Source: Ancylomarina sp963977525
GTDB taxonomy: Bacteria > Bacteroidota > Bacteroidia > Bacteroidales > Marinifilaceae
Assembly (NCBI GenBank): GCA_963977525.1
Contig: CAXBPC010000005.1
Span: forward strand, 1-64,000
DNA length: 64,000 bases
Reading direction: 5' to 3'
Of the stretch, positions 26,321-36,158 are shown piece by piece (position 1 is the first letter of the stretch; every line of letters begins with the position of its first letter). The translations under genes and the position numbers were made by a program. Below the pieces are notes generated by a model, which was not told the origin of the DNA, ran no database searches, and saw only the letters and a program-made list of their open reading frames with translations.

Positions 26321-27436
26321 TTATTCTGTTGGCGTAATTAAGCCTTTGCTGTTAATTTTTAATTTAGCTTCAGGAATATCACTCAAAGTTAACTCTTGTA
26401 ACTTTAGGGCAGCTTTATTTAGCTTGTCAATTCGTGTACCTAAACCTTTGATTTGCTTGCATGAAATAATCTCAGCTTTTTTAAACTCACCTTTTTTGTT
26501 TGTGAATACTTTTAAGATAGGAGCTAAGCCATTAATGCCTGATACTTTCATTCGACTATAGGTGCAAAAGTTACCTAAGCTATAGATGATAAGGCGATCT
26601 TTATAAAGATCAACGGCTCTTAGTACATGAGGTCCATGTCCAAAGATGACATCCGCACCGGCATCAATCATTTTACGAGCAAATTCATACACATTACCTC
26701 TGTCTTCACCCAAAAAGATTTCTCGTTCTCGGGTTATGTGTTCATATTTTGATCCTTCGGCACCACCATGGAAAGAAACGACTGTGATATCACATCTATC
26801 GCTTAATGAGCTTACAATCCGCTCAGCTTCTTCTAAATCGTTTATATCACAAGTTCCTTTTATAGGAGCAAATGCACAAAATCCAAACTTCACACCTTCC
26901 CGCTCTATAACAATGCTAGGATATTCTAGTAAGCCTACATGATTTAAACCATGGTTCTCAATCTGTTCAATGGTGTTTAATCTGCCAGGAACGCCGAGAT
27001 CTCCAGAGTGATTATTAGCCATGCTTAAAACATCAAAACCTGCATCAGCAATATGCTTAAACAGAAAATCTGGACTTCTAAAAGCATAGCAATTAGCCGT
27101 ATCCTGACATCTTTTTGTAACTGGAAGTGAATCTGAAAAAGCACCTTCTAAGTTTCCAAAACTAATGCTTGCCTCACTAATAAGAGGGTATAGGCCTTTC
27201 ATTAGATTGTCTCCATTCTGAGGTGGCATATATTTAGGATGTGGAAAGTTCGTTCCTAACATGATATCTCCAACTCCAATAATGCTTACAAGTTTTTCAT
27301 CAGTTAGTTCCTTAATTGAATCCGCATGACTGATGATAGTATCCTGTAAGGGAATTGTATCGTTTGTTTCTTGTGCAATAAGTGATGTGTAACTTGCAAG
27401 TAGTACAAAACTGATTTGAATTAGAAATTGTCTCAT
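26321..27436 (-). CDS. CapA-like metallophosphoesterase (PGA-cap domain)
   Basis: A secreted 371-residue protein with signal peptide MRQFLIQISFVLLASYTSLIAQ. The calcineurin-like fold is marked by GVGDIMLGTNFP, NLEGAFSD, ANNHSGDLG and GHGPHVLR, the metal-site motifs of the PGA_cap family. Family members act in poly-gamma-glutamate capsule formation or as envelope phosphoesterases. No capsule synthase gene is nearby, so the substrate is open. Confidence 0.87.
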   Translation of the reverse strand: MRQFLIQISFVLLASYTSLIAQETNDTIPLQDTIISHADSIKELTDEKLVSIIGVGDIMLGTNFPHPKYMPPQNGDNLMKGLYPLISEASISFGNLEGAFSDSLPVTKRCQDTANCYAFRSPDFLFKHIADAGFDVLSMANNHSGDLGVPGRLNTIEQIENHGLNHVGLLEYPSIVIEREGVKFGFCAFAPIKGTCDINDLEEAERIVSSLSDRCDITVVSFHGGAEGSKYEHITREREIFLGEDRGNVYEFARKMIDAGADVIFGHGPHVLRAVDLYKDRLIIYSLGNFCTYSRMKVSGINGLAPILKVFTNKKGEFKKAEIISCKQIKGLGTRIDKLNKAALKLQELTLSDIPEAKLKINSKGLITPTE

Positions 27437-27449
27437 AGGTTGAAATGTA

Positions 27450-27484
27450 TAAAAAAAGCATGTAAATATATAATTTACATGCTT
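27450..27484 (-). terminator. terminator of the lemA-TPM operon
   Basis: The perfect 12-bp stem AAGCATGTAAAT / ATTTACATGCTT (27456-27484) is followed on the minus strand by a run of seven T. Confidence 0.85.
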
Positions 27485-27516
27485 ATTAATAATTAAAGAA
27501 GCAATTTTCAGTTAAA

Positions 27517-28335
27517 TTACCAAGATCCACCGGCACCGCCGCCGCCAAAGCTTCCGCCACCGAATCCACCAAAACTACTTCCTCCACCAAATCCACCAGA
27601 TCCAGAAGAAAAATCGTTGAATGAACTACCGCGTGAACCAGAACCCATCATTCCTAATAGCATCCAAAATGGAAGACTACTTCCAGAACTACCCATAGTA
27701 TGTTGTCCTCTAGATTTAGAACGTCCTATGAATGAAAAGATAAGAATAATGAAAAGAGGAATTAGAAAACCAAAGGCTCCTCCTTTACTAGAACCACCAC
27801 GTTGTTTCGCATATTGCTGGTGATTAAATTCTCCCTTGGCTAAACCCATTAATACAGAGCTAGCCTGATTAATACCTTCATAGATTCGACCTTGTTTGAA
27901 ATAAGGAATCATTTCATTACTCACAATTTCTTTGGCCGTGGCATCAGGAATCGCTCCTTCTAGTCCGTATCCAGTTGCGATAAATACTTGACCTCTGCTA
28001 TCGCGAGTTTTAGGTTTAAAAAGGATCACAATTCCATTATCAAAACCTTTTTTACCAACTTGCCATTTTTCACCTATCTCATAAGCAAAACTAGAAGCGT
28101 CAGATCCATTTAAACTCTTTACCGTAACAAGAGCAATCTGATTACCTGTATTTGCATAGAAATCGAGTAGCTTTTTTTCTAAAGCATTACCTTCTGATTT
28201 AGAAAGTACATTTGCAAAATCATTAACTAATACTTGTTGCTTAGGTCTATCAGGAATTTCTTGTGCTTGTGTAAAACCAGAAAGGGCTATGGCTAGTATT
28301 AATAGTATGTGTTTTAAATATCTCATTGTTTTCAT
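27517..28335 (-). CDS. secreted TPM-domain protein with membrane helix and Gly-rich tail
   Basis: A YgcG-like TPM domain protein. From the ATG at 28335 the protein begins with a signal peptide (MKTMRYLKHILLILAIALSG), then the TPM domain (about residues 25-165) and a membrane helix (FLIPLFIILIFSFIG). The C-terminal tail is very rich in glycine and serine and ends in GGSFGGGGAGGSW. An earlier in-frame ATG at 28365 overlaps the upstream gene; the one at 28335 directly follows that gene's stop and has GGAG eight bases before it. It forms an operon with the next two genes. TPM proteins are linked to envelope stress or repair. Confidence 0.88.
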   Translation of the reverse strand: MKTMRYLKHILLILAIALSGFTQAQEIPDRPKQQVLVNDFANVLSKSEGNALEKKLLDFYANTGNQIALVTVKSLNGSDASSFAYEIGEKWQVGKKGFDNGIVILFKPKTRDSRGQVFIATGYGLEGAIPDATAKEIVSNEMIPYFKQGRIYEGINQASSVLMGLAKGEFNHQQYAKQRGGSSKGGAFGFLIPLFIILIFSFIGRSKSRGQHTMGSSGSSLPFWMLLGMMGSGSRGSSFNDFSSGSGGFGGGSSFGGFGGGSFGGGGAGGSW

Positions 28336-28336
28336 T

Positions 28337-28780
28337 TTAGTTATCTCCAAATGAGATGTCATCACTTAACTCATTTACATCATCCTCTTGATATGGGAAA
28401 TGTGTTTTTAATTGTTGTCCAGCCATCTTAATTCCTTCTGAAAGCCCTTTTGCAAACTCTCCTTGTTTAAAGTAGCCTAGTGTTTCTTCGTTTGTTTGAT
28501 TCCAAAATGATTCTGGGACTTTTGCATTAATTCCAGCATCACCTAAAATTGCAAATTTTTGATCGTGAATAGCTAGATAAAATAGAACGCCATTTCTCAG
28601 TTGAGTTTTGTGCATTTCTAATTTTGCAAAAAGAAAAGCAGCTCTATCCATTACATCATCAGGACATTTATTCTCGATGTGAATACGAATTTCGCCAGAG
28701 GTATTTGTTTCGGCCTCTTCAATGGCTTGTTTTATTGCTATTTGGTCTTCTTTATTAAAAAAATCAGCAGCTGATTTCAT
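28337..28780 (-). CDS. cytoplasmic TPM-domain protein
   Basis: A second TPM domain, 147 residues, without a signal peptide. Typical features are NTSGEIRIHIENKCP near the start and GVLFYLAIHDQKFAILGDAGIN in the core. Its stop codon is one base from the start of the secreted TPM gene. The pair probably works together, one on each side of the membrane or as domains of one complex; this is inference from the neighbourhood. Confidence 0.85.
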   Translation of the reverse strand: MKSAADFFNKEDQIAIKQAIEEAETNTSGEIRIHIENKCPDDVMDRAAFLFAKLEMHKTQLRNGVLFYLAIHDQKFAILGDAGINAKVPESFWNQTNEETLGYFKQGEFAKGLSEGIKMAGQQLKTHFPYQEDDVNELSDDISFGDN

Positions 28781-28869
28781 GTCTTTAGTATTAGATGTGA
28801 ATGATTCTTTATGAGGATCTAGAAATATGATTTCACAATCGTCATAATATTGGATCTAACTTATGAGTT

Positions 28870-29460
28870 CTAAAACTTAACTTCAGGTGCTTTGTTTGAG
28901 CCTTTAGTAGCTTCAAAATAGGCTTTCTTATCGTAATCGTAGAATCCTGCAAAAAATGAGTTAGGGAATTTTTGGATGTAGATATTATACAGCTTTGCTG
29001 ACTCGTTGAATTTTTTACGTTCTACGGTAATACGATTTTCAGTTCCTTCCAATTGTGCTTGAAGATTCATGAAATTCTGGTTCGCTTTAAGCTCAGGATA
29101 ACGTTCAACACTAACCATCAAGCGAGATAAAGCAGAGCCTAGCCCGTCCTGAGCAGCTTGAAATTGTTTCATTGAAGCAGCATTAAGATTTCCAGGAGTG
29201 ATATTCACCGAAGTTGCTTTTGCACGTGCTTCAATCACACCAGTAAGTGTTGATTTCTCATGTTCAGCATAACCCTTTACGGTATTTACTAGATTAGGAA
29301 TTAAATCTGCTCTACGTTGGTAAACATTTTCTACTTGTGCCCATTGTCCATTTACGTTCTCGTCCATGGTAACCATATTATTCTTAAAGCCTACTGATTT
29401 ACTTATTCCCCATATAGCTATAACTGCTATAACGATTAGGATAATGACTGATTTCTTCAT
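28870..29460 (-). CDS. LemA family protein
   Basis: A 196-residue membrane-anchored helical protein. One N-terminal helix (ILIVIAVIAIWGI) is followed by the LemA core with NVNGQWAQVENVYQRRADL and YPELKANQNFMNLQAQLEG. LemA genes beside TPM-domain genes are a recurrent set in many phyla; the biochemical role is not settled. It is the first gene of the three-gene operon. Confidence 0.93.
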   Translation of the reverse strand: MKKSVIILIVIAVIAIWGISKSVGFKNNMVTMDENVNGQWAQVENVYQRRADLIPNLVNTVKGYAEHEKSTLTGVIEARAKATSVNITPGNLNAASMKQFQAAQDGLGSALSRLMVSVERYPELKANQNFMNLQAQLEGTENRITVERKKFNESAKLYNIYIQKFPNSFFAGFYDYDKKAYFEATKGSNKAPEVKF

Positions 29461-29790
29461 GTGTTTTATTTTATAATTTACTCTTGTTTATTCAAATTTT
29501 AAAAATGTGATCTTTTACTTAGAAAGACCACATGAAACTACACTATTTCTATGAAATAGAAGTTGTTCTTTCAGATATTCGGCAAAATGTGTGCCTATGA
29601 GGATAAATGGCCAAAACACGTAGGTGTAATGACAGGCTGGCAGAACGTAATGATGTTTTAGGAGATTTGGTATTCTTTTATAAAGAACGTATCGATGAGG
29701 ATAATTGCCACAAAGTTGTAATTTTGGAATAATTAATTTAAAACTCTACAGAAGTGGAAGGCTAAATCTTTCATTTCATAAACCAGCTAT
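29461..29790. other. intergenic region upstream of the lemA operon and the thioredoxin-like gene
   Basis: 330 bases without a gene. TAATTTTG at 29719-29726, about 65 bases before the thioredoxin-like gene, fits a -7 element but lacks a well-placed TTG. A 25-codon open frame from the ATG at about 29590 has no recognisable features. Confidence 0.4.
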
Positions 29791-30114
29791 ATGCAAATTC
29801 AATCTTTAAATGAGATAGAAAAAATGAAAGAAGAAGAAGCTTCTTTTTTTGTCTATTTATCATCGCCAAACTGTGGTGTATGTCAGGTTTTGAAACCAAA
29901 ATTGATGCGTATGTTGGCGGATAAATATTCTAAAATTATAGCTTGCCAAGTGGACACAGCCGCACATCCCGATATCGCAGCTCAGTTGGGTTTTTATACA
30001 AATCCTAGTTTTATTATTTATTTAAATGGACAAGAATATATTAGACGATCTCGCTCTATCAGTTTGCAAGAACTAGATGAAAGCTTGGAACGTCCTTATA
30101 ACTTAATGTTTTGA
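29791..30114 (+). CDS. thioredoxin-like protein
   Basis: A 107-residue thioredoxin fold. The active-site pair is C28-G-V-C31 (SSPNCGVCQVLKP) and the cis-proline loop is TNPSF near residue 70. There is no signal peptide, so it is cytoplasmic. The CGVC centre differs from the classical CGPC and is common in thioredoxin-like proteins with specialised partners. It converges on the CoA-binding gene with only 7 bases between the stops and no visible terminator. Confidence 0.88.
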   Translation: MQIQSLNEIEKMKEEEASFFVYLSSPNCGVCQVLKPKLMRMLADKYSKIIACQVDTAAHPDIAAQLGFYTNPSFIIYLNGQEYIRRSRSISLQELDESLERPYNLMF

Positions 30115-30121
30115 GATTTGT

Positions 30122-30481
30122 CTAGTATGTTCCTACATTGAGCATGACTAAGGGACAAGCTTGTTCAGTAATGATACCATTTGCACGAGCTTTAATCTCA
30201 AAGTCAGGATTCTCTGTTCCAGGAGGAAATATGATACGCTGAGGTTTTAGGCTGATTAAATAATCGTAATAACCCTCTTGATTCTTTGGTGAAAGATATA
30301 TGGCAACCGTATTAATATTTGTAAAATGCGGAAAGCCTGTTTGAATATTTATCGTGTATGCAGTTCCTTCTTTATTACCAATAGCAAAGGTTTTTATCTT
30401 GTGCTCTGTTAAAAGTTTGATGCATTTGTTTGAATAGCGTTCTGTATTTGTGCTAGCGCCAATAACCAAAGTTGTTTTCAT
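30122..30481 (-). CDS. CoA-binding domain protein
   Basis: A 119-residue single Rossmann domain of the CoA_binding_2 type. The nucleotide loop is LVIGASTNTERYSNKCIKLL at residues 5-24 and the C-terminal part has CPLVML. Family members bind CoA and some are linked to CoA-dependent redox control; the function here is unknown. Confidence 0.85.
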   Translation of the reverse strand: MKTTLVIGASTNTERYSNKCIKLLTEHKIKTFAIGNKEGTAYTINIQTGFPHFTNINTVAIYLSPKNQEGYYDYLISLKPQRIIFPPGTENPDFEIKARANGIITEQACPLVMLNVGTY

Positions 30482-30583
30482 CTTGGAAGCTTAAAGGTTT
30501 GTATTCTGTTTCTACTTGAATATACAAAACATTTAGCATAAGTTGAATAAACTGATTGTTAATTATTTAAAAAATAGAAAATT

Positions 30584-31063
30584 TTATCTCTTCTCAATCA
30601 ATACTGTCGCATAAGCTGATACGCCATCTTCTGTCCCTTCAAAGCCTAGTTTTTCGGTTGTTGTGGCTTTTATAGCAAGATCTTCAATATCGATTCCCAT
30701 AACTTTAGCTAGGGTTTCTTGCATCGTTAGAATGTGTGGCTTAATTTTTGGTTTTTGTAGGGCGATAGTTGAATCGATATTACCAATAGTAAAACCTTTA
30801 GTTGCGATTATTTCGACGGTTTTTTCAAGTAAGATTTTACTGTCAATTCCTTTTAGTTCATCTGAAGTATCAGGAAAGTGAAAACCAATATCCCTCATAT
30901 TTGCAGCACCAAGTAAGGCATCGCAAATGGCATGAATTAAGACATCACCATCAGAATGTCCAACACTTCCTTTATGATGATCTAACTGAATACCTCCAAG
31001 CCAAAATTCTTCACCTTCTGCTAACTGGTGCACATCGTATCCAAATCCAACTCTAATTTTCAT
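30584..31063 (-). CDS. ispF: 2-C-methyl-D-erythritol 2,4-cyclodiphosphate synthase
   Basis: Catalyses the cyclisation step of the non-mevalonate isoprenoid pathway. The zinc ligands D10 and H12 (GYDVHQ) and H44 (VLIHAICDALLGA) are in place. The substrate loop HSDGD is at 36-40, and the C-terminal TTTEKLGFEG binds the cytidine part. The 159-residue length is exactly the family norm. It lies downstream of porV but is separated by a terminator, so it is a separate unit. Confidence 0.97.
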   Translation of the reverse strand: MKIRVGFGYDVHQLAEGEEFWLGGIQLDHHKGSVGHSDGDVLIHAICDALLGAANMRDIGFHFPDTSDELKGIDSKILLEKTVEIIATKGFTIGNIDSTIALQKPKIKPHILTMQETLAKVMGIDIEDLAIKATTTEKLGFEGTEDGVSAYATVLIEKR

Positions 31064-31089
31064 TTTCTTTATTTTGAAATGTATTAATA

Positions 31090-31125
31090 CAAAAAAATCC
31101 TCACTACGAATGAGGATTTTAAAGG
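31090..31125. terminator. terminator between porV and ispF
   Basis: The stem AAAATCCTCA / TGAGGATTTT with a 6-base loop (CTACGA) is flanked by A-runs. On the minus strand it ends the porU-porV message. Confidence 0.85.
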
Positions 31126-31140
31126 TATATATTTTTTAGT

Positions 31141-32310
31141 TTATCTTCTGTTCGATTTCAAATCAAGGTTTGCAGAAATTGAAACGCGCAATGTGTTTTG
31201 TAGAGGATTGTTCTGACTTGATGGAATTAAGTACGAAAAATCTAGATCGAACATACTTAGTTTTACACCAACTCCAGCAGTGTAGAATTTACGATTCCCT
31301 TTGTCTTCGTTTTCATGGAAATAACCAGTACGAATTGCAAATTGATTCTGGTACCAATACTCTATACCTAAGCTCCATGTTATTTCTTTAAACTCTTCGC
31401 TCATACCACCTGGAGCATCGGAGAAAGAGTTAAAAATACCTGACATAACACTTTTGTCATTTTTGTTTGATGATAAGTCGTCATTATTATCTTCAATCTT
31501 TCTTCCTGAAGAACTAGGAACAAGCAATTTGTTTATATCTAATGAAACTGTAATAGAATTGTATTGGTCTAGTTGATGTTTATAAGCTGAACCAAGCCTT
31601 AGGTTTGTTGGAATAAACTCTTTCTCACTATCATCCGAATAATTAATTTTTGAACCAATATTAGAAATGTTTACTCCCCACGACCATACAGATGGATTGT
31701 GAGATGAGCCGTATTCTTTTCGATGATATACTGATAAATCGGCAGCAAATGAATTAGCAGATTTTGATACGTTATTATAACCACCTTGAGAAATGTCTGA
31801 GAAGATATATCTGAATGCGATTGCTCCAGAAAAGTTATTGCCTAATTTTCGTGAGTACGCAACATCGAAGGCAAGTTCGTATGGGTTCTTTTTAATTGCT
31901 GTTTCATTCTCAGTTTCCTGAAAAAAGATTTCTCCTAGGGAAAAATATCTAAAGGATGCAGCAATAGTTTGATTTTTATCAAGACTGTAATATCCTGAAA
32001 GATACGATACGCTCATATCGTCGATTACTTTTCTTAACCATGGCGTATATGAAGCACTTATTCCTGCTTCGCTTTTGGTAAAGCTGTATTTTGCCGCATT
32101 CCAAAACATTGAATTATGATCGGGGCTAGTAGCAACACCAGTATTTCCCATACCACCAGCACGAGAATCTGGAACAACAGATAAAAAAGGAACTGCTGTT
32201 GAGATGTAATTAGCACCAATCGGTGATATTTTTTGGGCTTGAGATTTACTTAAAAAGGCAAAAAGAGGTAGAACACAAAGTGATCTAGTTAATAATTTTT
32301 GAATATTCAT
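31141..32310 (-). CDS. porV: type IX secretion outer-membrane shuttle protein PorV
   Basis: An FadL-like outer-membrane barrel that carries type IX cargo from the translocon to the sortase PorU. The signal peptide ends at SKSQAQ (about residue 25). The hallmark PorV opening is SAVP-like here (TAVPFLSVVPDSRAGGMG) with WNAAKY shortly after. The length of 389 residues is usual. It directly follows porU in the same operon (59 bases), the order found in other Bacteroidota. Confidence 0.93.
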   Translation of the reverse strand: MNIQKLLTRSLCVLPLFAFLSKSQAQKISPIGANYISTAVPFLSVVPDSRAGGMGNTGVATSPDHNSMFWNAAKYSFTKSEAGISASYTPWLRKVIDDMSVSYLSGYYSLDKNQTIAASFRYFSLGEIFFQETENETAIKKNPYELAFDVAYSRKLGNNFSGAIAFRYIFSDISQGGYNNVSKSANSFAADLSVYHRKEYGSSHNPSVWSWGVNISNIGSKINYSDDSEKEFIPTNLRLGSAYKHQLDQYNSITVSLDINKLLVPSSSGRKIEDNNDDLSSNKNDKSVMSGIFNSFSDAPGGMSEEFKEITWSLGIEYWYQNQFAIRTGYFHENEDKGNRKFYTAGVGVKLSMFDLDFSYLIPSSQNNPLQNTLRVSISANLDLKSNRR

Positions 32311-32369
32311 AACATTGAAATTGATTCTATCTGCAAATATATTATAATAACTTCAAAACAGTATTTTTA

Positions 32370-35300
32370 TTACTTAAGTATGACTAATTTTTGGAATTTA
32401 GTCGCAATTTTCCCATCCTCAGTTCTTAGTTTAAGTCTGTAAAAGTATACACCTCGACCAATTGAGTCACCAAAGTCATCTTTCCCATCCCAGTTGATTG
32501 GGCCGATTCTGAAGCCAGATGAGTTCATTGATGTTTCAAGTGTTTTTACGAGCTTACCCGAAACAGTTAATATCTGAATTAAAACTTCAATTTCGCCACT
32601 AGCTTGATTGTGTTCAAAATAGAAGCCCGTATTGGTTGTAAACGGATTAGGATAATTAAGTAAGTGTTTTATTGCGAGTTTGGCATCTTTAGCAACAATG
32701 AAATCAATTTCACTTTCTGAGGGATTATTTAAGTTATCCCAAATTTTCAAATTAAGTTGATGTTCACCTTCTTCAAGCTTTGAGAGTTGATAAGTAATTT
32801 GACCTTTCTGGTAGCTATCAATCTCAGCTTGATAATGATCGTTAAGTTCGATGCTCTTGTCAGTATCTTGATCAATTGTTGCAATAATATTATGCATAGA
32901 ATTTGTTCCAAGCGTATTGATTCCACTTGAATCCTGAACTAAAGCCAGTAAGAGTGGAGATTCATTGGTGGCACCACCGTTCACAAATTGTTCATCATTC
33001 ATGTAAAGCTCAATTTCAGGACCAATCTTATCGTTTAAATTATTAATATCAGATCCGCCTACAATAATATTATCAGTATATCCTTTTGCTGTATTGGTAT
33101 TATTCTTTGCGTAGTAGAGAATTTTCCCATTACCGTATTCATAGTTGATATCTTTTGGAACAAGAAAGCTAAATCTGAATTCACCATTATTAATACTTGC
33201 CTTTCCTGAATATAGGACATTGTTTTGTTCTTGATATTCAAATGGCGATTCATCATTCCCTAATGTTGTTTTATCTGATAGTTTATCGAATACTATTGGG
33301 TATAATGTTCCATTGAATTGATTTAGCTTTTGTGAATTTATGTCTTCAATTTGGCCAGAAATTGTGATTTTACGATACGCTTTAAGTGTATCTGGAAACT
33401 CATTAATATTAACATCGTTAAGTTTAAGACTTGTGATATTTTCGTTTGGGTAATTAAGTTTTAAAGCTGGATCTCCTAGTAGAGTGAAGTTTCGTTTGTT
33501 GTTACTAGAACCGCTTGAATTTTTTGTTAGCCTCATAATATCACCTAAACGTAAACTCTCATCATTGCTATCAGTTGAGAATACATGATTGTAGAAATTC
33601 TGATTTAAATAAAAATTCGGCGTTGAATAAACCAAACGAGTTGTCGTGAATAAGCCAATTCCACCACCATTATCTCTCAAAAGGACTCTCTCACCACCTG
33701 ATATTTTCTCATACTGATCAAATCGACTGAACTCGCAAGTAGCCGTCATAAATAGAGGTAGACGGTTCTCATTTTGCCATGAATCAATATCTTCAAGCAT
33801 CATTATTCTTTCTTGAGCTAAGCCATTTTCATTTCCATGCCCAGTATAATTGATGATTAAGCATCCTTTGTTGATATTATCTTTAATCTTTCTATTTACT
33901 TCGGGGTATCTGTCTCCAGCGGATGTGCTTACTTGTATGAAATCATCTAAAAATATACGATGAATCCTATATTCAGGATTACTGCCTTCAATCTGAATAG
34001 CCAACCTGTTGGCATCTCGCATGTGAATGTTATTATCTTCATCATCTCCAATAAAAGAAAGCGAGGTTTGCCATTTTCCTAAACTCTCACTCTTGTTGTA
34101 GCTTAGAATTTTTGATGTTACAACCTGAGCTTGTTCTGTTGAGTTGACAGGTAATCGTCCTATGCCAATATCAACCAATCCAGAGGCCTTACCCTCATTG
34201 TCGTCTAGTAAGCCAAAAAAATCATCGGTAACAAATGATTGAGTTGGCGATAGTGAATAAACGGATTGGTATGTTGGAATCTTATTTGTGTTATATGTGC
34301 TAATTAATTTGTTATCATAGGAGCCATCGCCAAAGAGAAGAAGGTATTTAGGTATTTCTTCTTCTGTTAATGCTCTATCATAAAACATCTTTACAAAGTT
34401 TCGAATTGCTGATACGTCCACAGTTCCTGATGAAAACTCATTGTAGATACTCTCAGTGCTGACTAATGTTACTTTAAGTTGATCATGAGTTTTGTGAAAA
34501 TCAGCAAGTTGATTTGCATATGATAGAAAATCAGGATGACTTACTATGATTAAATCGCTAGAAGAAAGACCGTGCAGGTTTTGATTTTGGACTGTCTCAA
34601 CAAATTTTGGATTTTGGAAGTCAGAATTTAAATCGAAGGCTATTAGTTCTTTCAATTCGTTGTGAGGAACATTTATATTTGCCGTATTACCAACAAGTTC
34701 AGTTATAATTTGTTTCACTTGTGATGGTTTTGTCACATCCCAAACCATCGTATTCGAACTTGCGTTCTCCAATTTGAAGTTTGCAATGTTCCCTATTCCC
34801 ACAGATTTTTTATCTCGAAAAGCTAATTGCTCACCCTCAAATTTAAGCTGACACCTTGCGTTCAACCTCATGTAGTCTAACCATCCAATTGATGAAGCAG
34901 AGCCTTTTTCATATTCAATTTTAATATTGAATTGATCCTCTGTCGATTTAAAATCAGAGAATCTCTCTCTTATTTGTGCAGCATAGGTAGCCGTATAGCT
35001 ACTTGTATTGACGGATGGAATATTAATTTCACCTATATTTTTATTTTCGGAGCTAATAATAAATTTTGAATCTGATGAAGATCGACCTGCTACATGCGTA
35101 TTAATGCTAATATTTTTATTGGTATTCAGATTCTTGAAAGTAAAAGGCAAGGAATAGCTTGTTGTGATATCGAATACCTGGCCAAACCACAATTGTCCAG
35201 ATCTAAGTAGATTTTTTTTGTCGAGGTCGACAACTCTATAAGCATCAAAATTGTTGACTGTAATGTTTGGATTTGTTTCATTATTGATCTTCGAGATTTG

Positions 35301-36158
35301 TGGTGAAGCTGTTTTGTCAGAAGTCAGGAAGTAATGAGAAGTATTGCTATATAGATGGTTTTCGTGAACAAATTCATCAGTTTCGTTATCATATCGCCAA
35401 GAGCGTGGACCTTTAGCGTAAAAAAGCATGTAATCACCTGAGTTGAATATGTCATCACTTCCTTTCGAGAGATAAATACGATTCAATACGAGATCATCAG
35501 GTCTAAAGTCACTATTCATTTTTGAAAGCATACTGCCTCCGGTTCCATAAACTCGAATATTGGCAGGATTATTTATACCCATATCAAGAAGTTGTTTGTA
35601 GGTGATTTTATGAATGGCGGTTGTGTCTACACTTATTTTCACCCATTTGCCACTAGATAATACCGACTGGCTCGTGTAGGTAGTTTTTGTATTTCGTTTC
35701 TGTTCTTGTTTTATGCCTTGTGAGATAAGCTTAATTTCGAAACTAATCAGTTTCTCAAGATTTCCATTTGATGGGTTTTTTCTAATAGGAATAAAGGTAA
35801 CTTGTAGGAAAGCTTGTTTACGAATTCCTGCTTTTTTTAGTTGAAAATTTAATTGAGAAGTGATTTGCGAAGGATCTATTAGAGCAATTTCTTCTTGAGA
35901 AAGAGTTTCATATATGCTCTTGCTAAGAGAAACCAAATAAGCCTCTTGAATATTAGGAACCTTTATGTTTCTAGAAAAGTAAGGTAGGAAGTTTGAGCTC
36001 TCTTCAATATTGGCTCCATCAAAAGCAAGTGTTTTACTTGCTTTACCATTAGGAGAGAAAATATCAGAAGTAGACCATTTAAGCTCGAAATTTTGCGGGT
36101 TTTGAGCAAACGAAGAATGAGAAATAATGAATAGGGTAAGTATAAGAAGCTTTCGCAT
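32370..36158 (-). CDS. porU: type IX secretion sortase PorU
   Basis: The C25-type cysteine protease that removes the C-terminal signal of type IX cargo and attaches the cargo to the surface. The 1262 residues begin with a signal peptide (ending SSFAQ). The gingipain-like catalytic domain has the His in NYTGHGNENG (about 773) and the Cys in TATCEFSRF (about 808). The last 90 residues form a type A secretion signal domain (NYPNPFTTNTGF to FQKLVILK), which PorU itself keeps. It is cotranscribed with porV and divergent from gldJ. Confidence 0.95.
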   Translation of the reverse strand: MRKLLILTLFIISHSSFAQNPQNFELKWSTSDIFSPNGKASKTLAFDGANIEESSNFLPYFSRNIKVPNIQEAYLVSLSKSIYETLSQEEIALIDPSQITSQLNFQLKKAGIRKQAFLQVTFIPIRKNPSNGNLEKLISFEIKLISQGIKQEQKRNTKTTYTSQSVLSSGKWVKISVDTTAIHKITYKQLLDMGINNPANIRVYGTGGSMLSKMNSDFRPDDLVLNRIYLSKGSDDIFNSGDYMLFYAKGPRSWRYDNETDEFVHENHLYSNTSHYFLTSDKTASPQISKINNETNPNITVNNFDAYRVVDLDKKNLLRSGQLWFGQVFDITTSYSLPFTFKNLNTNKNISINTHVAGRSSSDSKFIISSENKNIGEINIPSVNTSSYTATYAAQIRERFSDFKSTEDQFNIKIEYEKGSASSIGWLDYMRLNARCQLKFEGEQLAFRDKKSVGIGNIANFKLENASSNTMVWDVTKPSQVKQIITELVGNTANINVPHNELKELIAFDLNSDFQNPKFVETVQNQNLHGLSSSDLIIVSHPDFLSYANQLADFHKTHDQLKVTLVSTESIYNEFSSGTVDVSAIRNFVKMFYDRALTEEEIPKYLLLFGDGSYDNKLISTYNTNKIPTYQSVYSLSPTQSFVTDDFFGLLDDNEGKASGLVDIGIGRLPVNSTEQAQVVTSKILSYNKSESLGKWQTSLSFIGDDEDNNIHMRDANRLAIQIEGSNPEYRIHRIFLDDFIQVSTSAGDRYPEVNRKIKDNINKGCLIINYTGHGNENGLAQERIMMLEDIDSWQNENRLPLFMTATCEFSRFDQYEKISGGERVLLRDNGGGIGLFTTTRLVYSTPNFYLNQNFYNHVFSTDSNDESLRLGDIMRLTKNSSGSSNNKRNFTLLGDPALKLNYPNENITSLKLNDVNINEFPDTLKAYRKITISGQIEDINSQKLNQFNGTLYPIVFDKLSDKTTLGNDESPFEYQEQNNVLYSGKASINNGEFRFSFLVPKDINYEYGNGKILYYAKNNTNTAKGYTDNIIVGGSDINNLNDKIGPEIELYMNDEQFVNGGATNESPLLLALVQDSSGINTLGTNSMHNIIATIDQDTDKSIELNDHYQAEIDSYQKGQITYQLSKLEEGEHQLNLKIWDNLNNPSESEIDFIVAKDAKLAIKHLLNYPNPFTTNTGFYFEHNQASGEIEVLIQILTVSGKLVKTLETSMNSSGFRIGPINWDGKDDFGDSIGRGVYFYRLKLRTEDGKIATKFQKLVILK

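Noticed and set aside
29588..29665. A 25-codon open frame upstream of the thioredoxin-like gene
   Set aside because: No recognisable product, no ribosome site and no conservation evidence.
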